Origin: an uncultured Bacteroidales bacterium
GTDB lineage: Bacteria; Bacteroidota; Bacteroidia; Bacteroidales; Bacteroidaceae
Assembly: GCA_937914945.1 (NCBI GenBank)
Contig: CALGJF010000029.1
Coordinates: 1-25,719, forward strand
Length of the DNA stretch: 25,719 nucleotides
Direction: 5' to 3'
Shown: positions 23,877-25,719 of the stretch, in pieces
Layout of the letters: each line of letters opens with the position of its first letter
How positions within the stretch are numbered: position 1 is the first letter of the stretch
The notes under the pieces: generated by a model
Seen by the model: only the letters and a program-made list of their open reading frames with translations
Told to the model about the DNA's origin: nothing
Database searches by the model: none
Position numbers and translations under genes: made by a program

Positions 23877-23950
23877 GCCTCTTTAGCTCAGTTGGCCAGA
23901 GCACGTGATTTGTAATCTCGGGGTCGTTGGTTCGAATCCGACAAGAGGCT
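23877..23950 (+). tRNA. tRNA-Thr (anticodon TGT)
   Basis: 74 bases. Acceptor GCCTCTT pairs with AAGAGGC; D-arm TAGCTCAGTTGGCCAGAGC; anticodon loop with TGT; T-loop GGTTCGAATCC. Discriminator T, no encoded CCA. First gene of a four-tRNA operon upstream of tuf. Confidence 0.96.
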
Positions 23951-24014
23951 CAAACGAAAGCAAGCGTTTGTGGTTGAAAGCTGTCGCAAATGCGTTTTCT
24001 GAAATAGTTAACAA

Positions 24015-24097
24015 GGGCAAATTCCAGAGTGGCCAAATGGGGCAGACTGTAAATCTGCTGTCTTTCGACTTCGGTGGTTCGAATCCATCTTTGCCCA
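24015..24097 (+). tRNA. tRNA-Tyr (anticodon GTA)
   Basis: 83 bases with the long variable arm of bacterial tRNA-Tyr (TGTCTTTCGACTTCGG region). Acceptor GGGCAAA / TTTGCCC, anticodon GTA in CAGACTGTAAATCTG, T-loop GGTTCGAATCC. No encoded CCA. Confidence 0.96.
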
Positions 24098-24191
24098 CAA
24101 TGTGTTGAAAAAGAGAATGCAAACCAGCCTTGACGGTTATCGTGTAGAAAGCTGTCTCCGTTTGTTTGCAAATTCTTTATGTAAACGTATT

Positions 24192-24264
24192 GCGGAAGTA
24201 GCTCAGTTGATAGAGCATTAGCCTTCCAAGCTGAGGGTCGCGGGTTTGAGCCCCGTCTTCCGCT
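24192..24264 (+). tRNA. tRNA-Gly (anticodon TCC)
   Basis: 73 bases. Acceptor GCGGAAG / CTTCCGC; anticodon stem TTAGC/GCTGA around CTTCCAA; T-loop GGTTTGAGCCC. No encoded CCA. Confidence 0.95.
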
Positions 24265-24274
24265 CTTTTTCAAC

Positions 24275-24346
<72 letters not shown>

Positions 24347-24430
24347 CTGGAGAAGAGCTTTCTTGTCTTAAATAGTCAAGAGTAAATACAGATATTGGTA
24401 AATATATTGTTATAATTAAAGCTTAAAACT

Positions 24431-25615
24431 ATGGCAAAAGAAAAATTTGAACGTTCCAAACCACACGTAAACATCGGAACAATCGGTCACGTTGACCACG
24501 GTAAGACTACTTTGACCGCTGCTATTACAACTGTATTGGCAAAGAAAGGTCTTTCTGAGTTGAAATCATTCGATCAGATCGATAACGCTCCCGAGGAGAA
24601 AGAGCGTGGTATTACTATCAACACTGCTCACGTAGAGTATCAGACAGAGAACCGCCACTATGCACACGTTGACTGCCCGGGTCACGCCGACTATGTAAAG
24701 AACATGGTTACCGGTGCTGCTCAGATGGACGGTGCTATCATCGTTTGTGCTGCTACTGATGGTCCTATGCCTCAGACACGCGAGCACATCCTTCTCGCTC
24801 GTCAGGTAAACGTTCCCCGCTTGGTTGTATTCTTGAACAAGTGCGACGTTGTTGATGACGCTGAGATGCTTGAGCTTGTTGAGATGGAGATGCGTGAGCT
24901 TCTTTCATTCTATGAGTTCGACGGCGACAACACTCCTATCATCCGTGGTTCTGCTCTCGGTGCTTTGAACGGCGTTGCTGAGTGGGAGGATAAGATTATG
25001 GAGCTTATGGAGGCTTGCGACACATGGATTCCCCTGCCTCCCCGTGATATCGATAAACCTTTCTTGATGCCCGTTGAGGACGTGTTCTCTATCACAGGTC
25101 GTGGTACTGTTGCAACAGGTCGTATCGAGACCGGTGTTGTTAAGGTAGGTGACGAGGTTGAGATTCTTGGTCTTGGCGAGGAGAAGAAGACAGTTGTAAC
25201 TGGTGTTGAGATGTTCCGTAAACTTCTTGACCTCGGTGAGGCTGGTGATAACGTAGGTTTGTTGCTCCGCGGCGTTGACAAGAACGAGATCAAACGTGGT
25301 ATGGTGCTTTGCCATCCCGGTCAGATCAAACCTTACTCTACTTTCGAGGCTCAGGTTTATATCTTGAAGAAAGAGGAGGGTGGTCGTCATACATCATTCC
25401 GTAACAAATATCGTCCTCAGTTCTACCTCCGTACAATGGACTGCACAGGTGAGATCTCTCTCCCCGCAGACGTTGAGATGGTAATGCCCGGCGATAACTT
25501 GACAATCACTGTTAAGCTTATCTACCCCGTAGCATTGAACGAGGGTCTGACATTCGCTATCCGCGAGGGTGGTCGCACAGTAGGTGCTGGTCAGATTACA
25601 AAGGTTATCGAATAA
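24431..25615 (+). CDS. tuf: Elongation factor Tu
   Basis: Delivers aminoacyl-tRNA to the ribosome as a GTP complex. It has 394 residues, full length. GTPase domain with GHVDHGKTT (P-loop), RGITI in switch I, DCPGHADYVKNM with the catalytic His, and NKCDVVDD for guanine recognition. Domains 2 and 3 are complete (GRGTVATGRIETG, REGGRTVGAGQITKVIE). The DNA is dominated by a small set of codons (GGT, CGT, GTT, AAC), as expected for a top-expressed gene. The 84 bases between tRNA-Thr and the ATG show no full promoter, so it is probably read with the tRNAs. tRNA-Trp follows, as in other Bacteroidales where secE and nusG come next. Confidence 0.98.
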   Translation: MAKEKFERSKPHVNIGTIGHVDHGKTTLTAAITTVLAKKGLSELKSFDQIDNAPEEKERGITINTAHVEYQTENRHYAHVDCPGHADYVKNMVTGAAQMDGAIIVCAATDGPMPQTREHILLARQVNVPRLVVFLNKCDVVDDAEMLELVEMEMRELLSFYEFDGDNTPIIRGSALGALNGVAEWEDKIMELMEACDTWIPLPPRDIDKPFLMPVEDVFSITGRGTVATGRIETGVVKVGDEVEILGLGEEKKTVVTGVEMFRKLLDLGEAGDNVGLLLRGVDKNEIKRGMVLCHPGQIKPYSTFEAQVYILKKEEGGRHTSFRNKYRPQFYLRTMDCTGEISLPADVEMVMPGDNLTITVKLIYPVALNEGLTFAIREGGRTVGAGQITKVIE

Positions 25616-25633
25616 TAGATAAACTGAATTAAT

Positions 25634-25672
25634 AAATATCGGTTCCTCTCTTTTTGGGGAGGGCCGATATTT
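25634..25672 (+). terminator. Hairpin between tuf and tRNA-Trp
   Basis: AAATATCGG (25634-25642) pairs with CCGATATTT (25664-25672). The inner part can continue with several G-U pairs around a TTTTT loop. It abuts the first base of tRNA-Trp and has no U-run after it, so partial termination or RNA processing is as likely as full termination. Confidence 0.5.
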
Positions 25673-25719
25673 ACGGGAATAGCTCAGTTGGTAGAGCACT
25701 GGTCTCCAAAACCAGGTGT
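25673..25719 (+). tRNA. tRNA-Trp (anticodon CCA), 3' part outside the window
   Basis: The first 47 bases are present: acceptor strand ACGGGAA, D-arm TAGCTCAGTTGGTAGAGC, anticodon stem CTGGT/ACCAG around CTCCAAA. The variable, T and 3' acceptor parts lie beyond the end. Confidence 0.93.

Overview
The window looks like ordinary chromosomal DNA of a Bacteroidales bacterium (phylum Bacteroidota). Three things point there. The promoters have the Bacteroidota form, a TTTG-like -33 box 18-21 bases before TAnnTTTG. Almost no start codon has a Shine-Dalgarno sequence. The gene content is typical: SecD-SecF fused in one protein, RNase H1 with a viroplasmin domain, a DUF2851 protein, an HD phosphohydrolase with a 7TM region, KDO transferase, and tRNA genes without an encoded CCA next to tuf. 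I see no insertion sequence, prophage, CRISPR array or defence island, and I did not find a new multi-gene system. The family within the order cannot be fixed from the sequence alone.

Layout. 1-2.1 kb: the 3' part of a GDP-mannose pyrophosphorylase gene (+) converges on a lytic transglycosylase (-) over a 48-base perfect palindrome. 2.1-6.65 kb: a plus-strand unit with a promoter and a roughly 120-base leader, then a THUMP-domain RNA methyltransferase, purD, a polytopic membrane protein and a small DedA/YqaA-type membrane protein, tightly packed or overlapping. 6.67-9.9 kb: a minus-strand unit argS, rnhA, radical SAM protein. 10.1-11.8 kb: two overlapping rhomboid protease genes (+), ending at a strong terminator. 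11.9-14.9 kb: secDF (+), ending at a bidirectional terminator. 15.0-18.0 kb: minus-strand HD phosphohydrolase followed by a DUF2851 gene that lacks the N-terminal third of its family. 18.16-21.0 kb: gltX and the KDO transferase gene waaA (+), divergent from the HD gene. 21.06-22.2 kb: malate dehydrogenase with its own promoter and terminator. 22.2-25.7 kb: a translation-related cluster rpsU, xerC, hpf, tRNA-Thr, tRNA-Tyr, tRNA-Gly, tRNA-Thr, tuf, and the 5' half of tRNA-Trp.

How the genes relate. Most are housekeeping functions: tRNA charging (argS, gltX), ribosome function (rpsU, hpf, tuf, tRNAs, rRNA methylation), envelope assembly (GDP-mannose, KDO, SecDF, peptidoglycan turnover), purine synthesis, the TCA cycle and chromosome dimer resolution. 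The most interesting signals are regulatory. A perfect Shine-Dalgarno sequence stands before hpf alone. An 18-bp hairpin covers the xerC start codon between rpsU and xerC. A perfect inverted repeat lies around the tRNA promoter. The DUF2851 gene has lost its 5' end next to a 16-base CG-rich palindrome.
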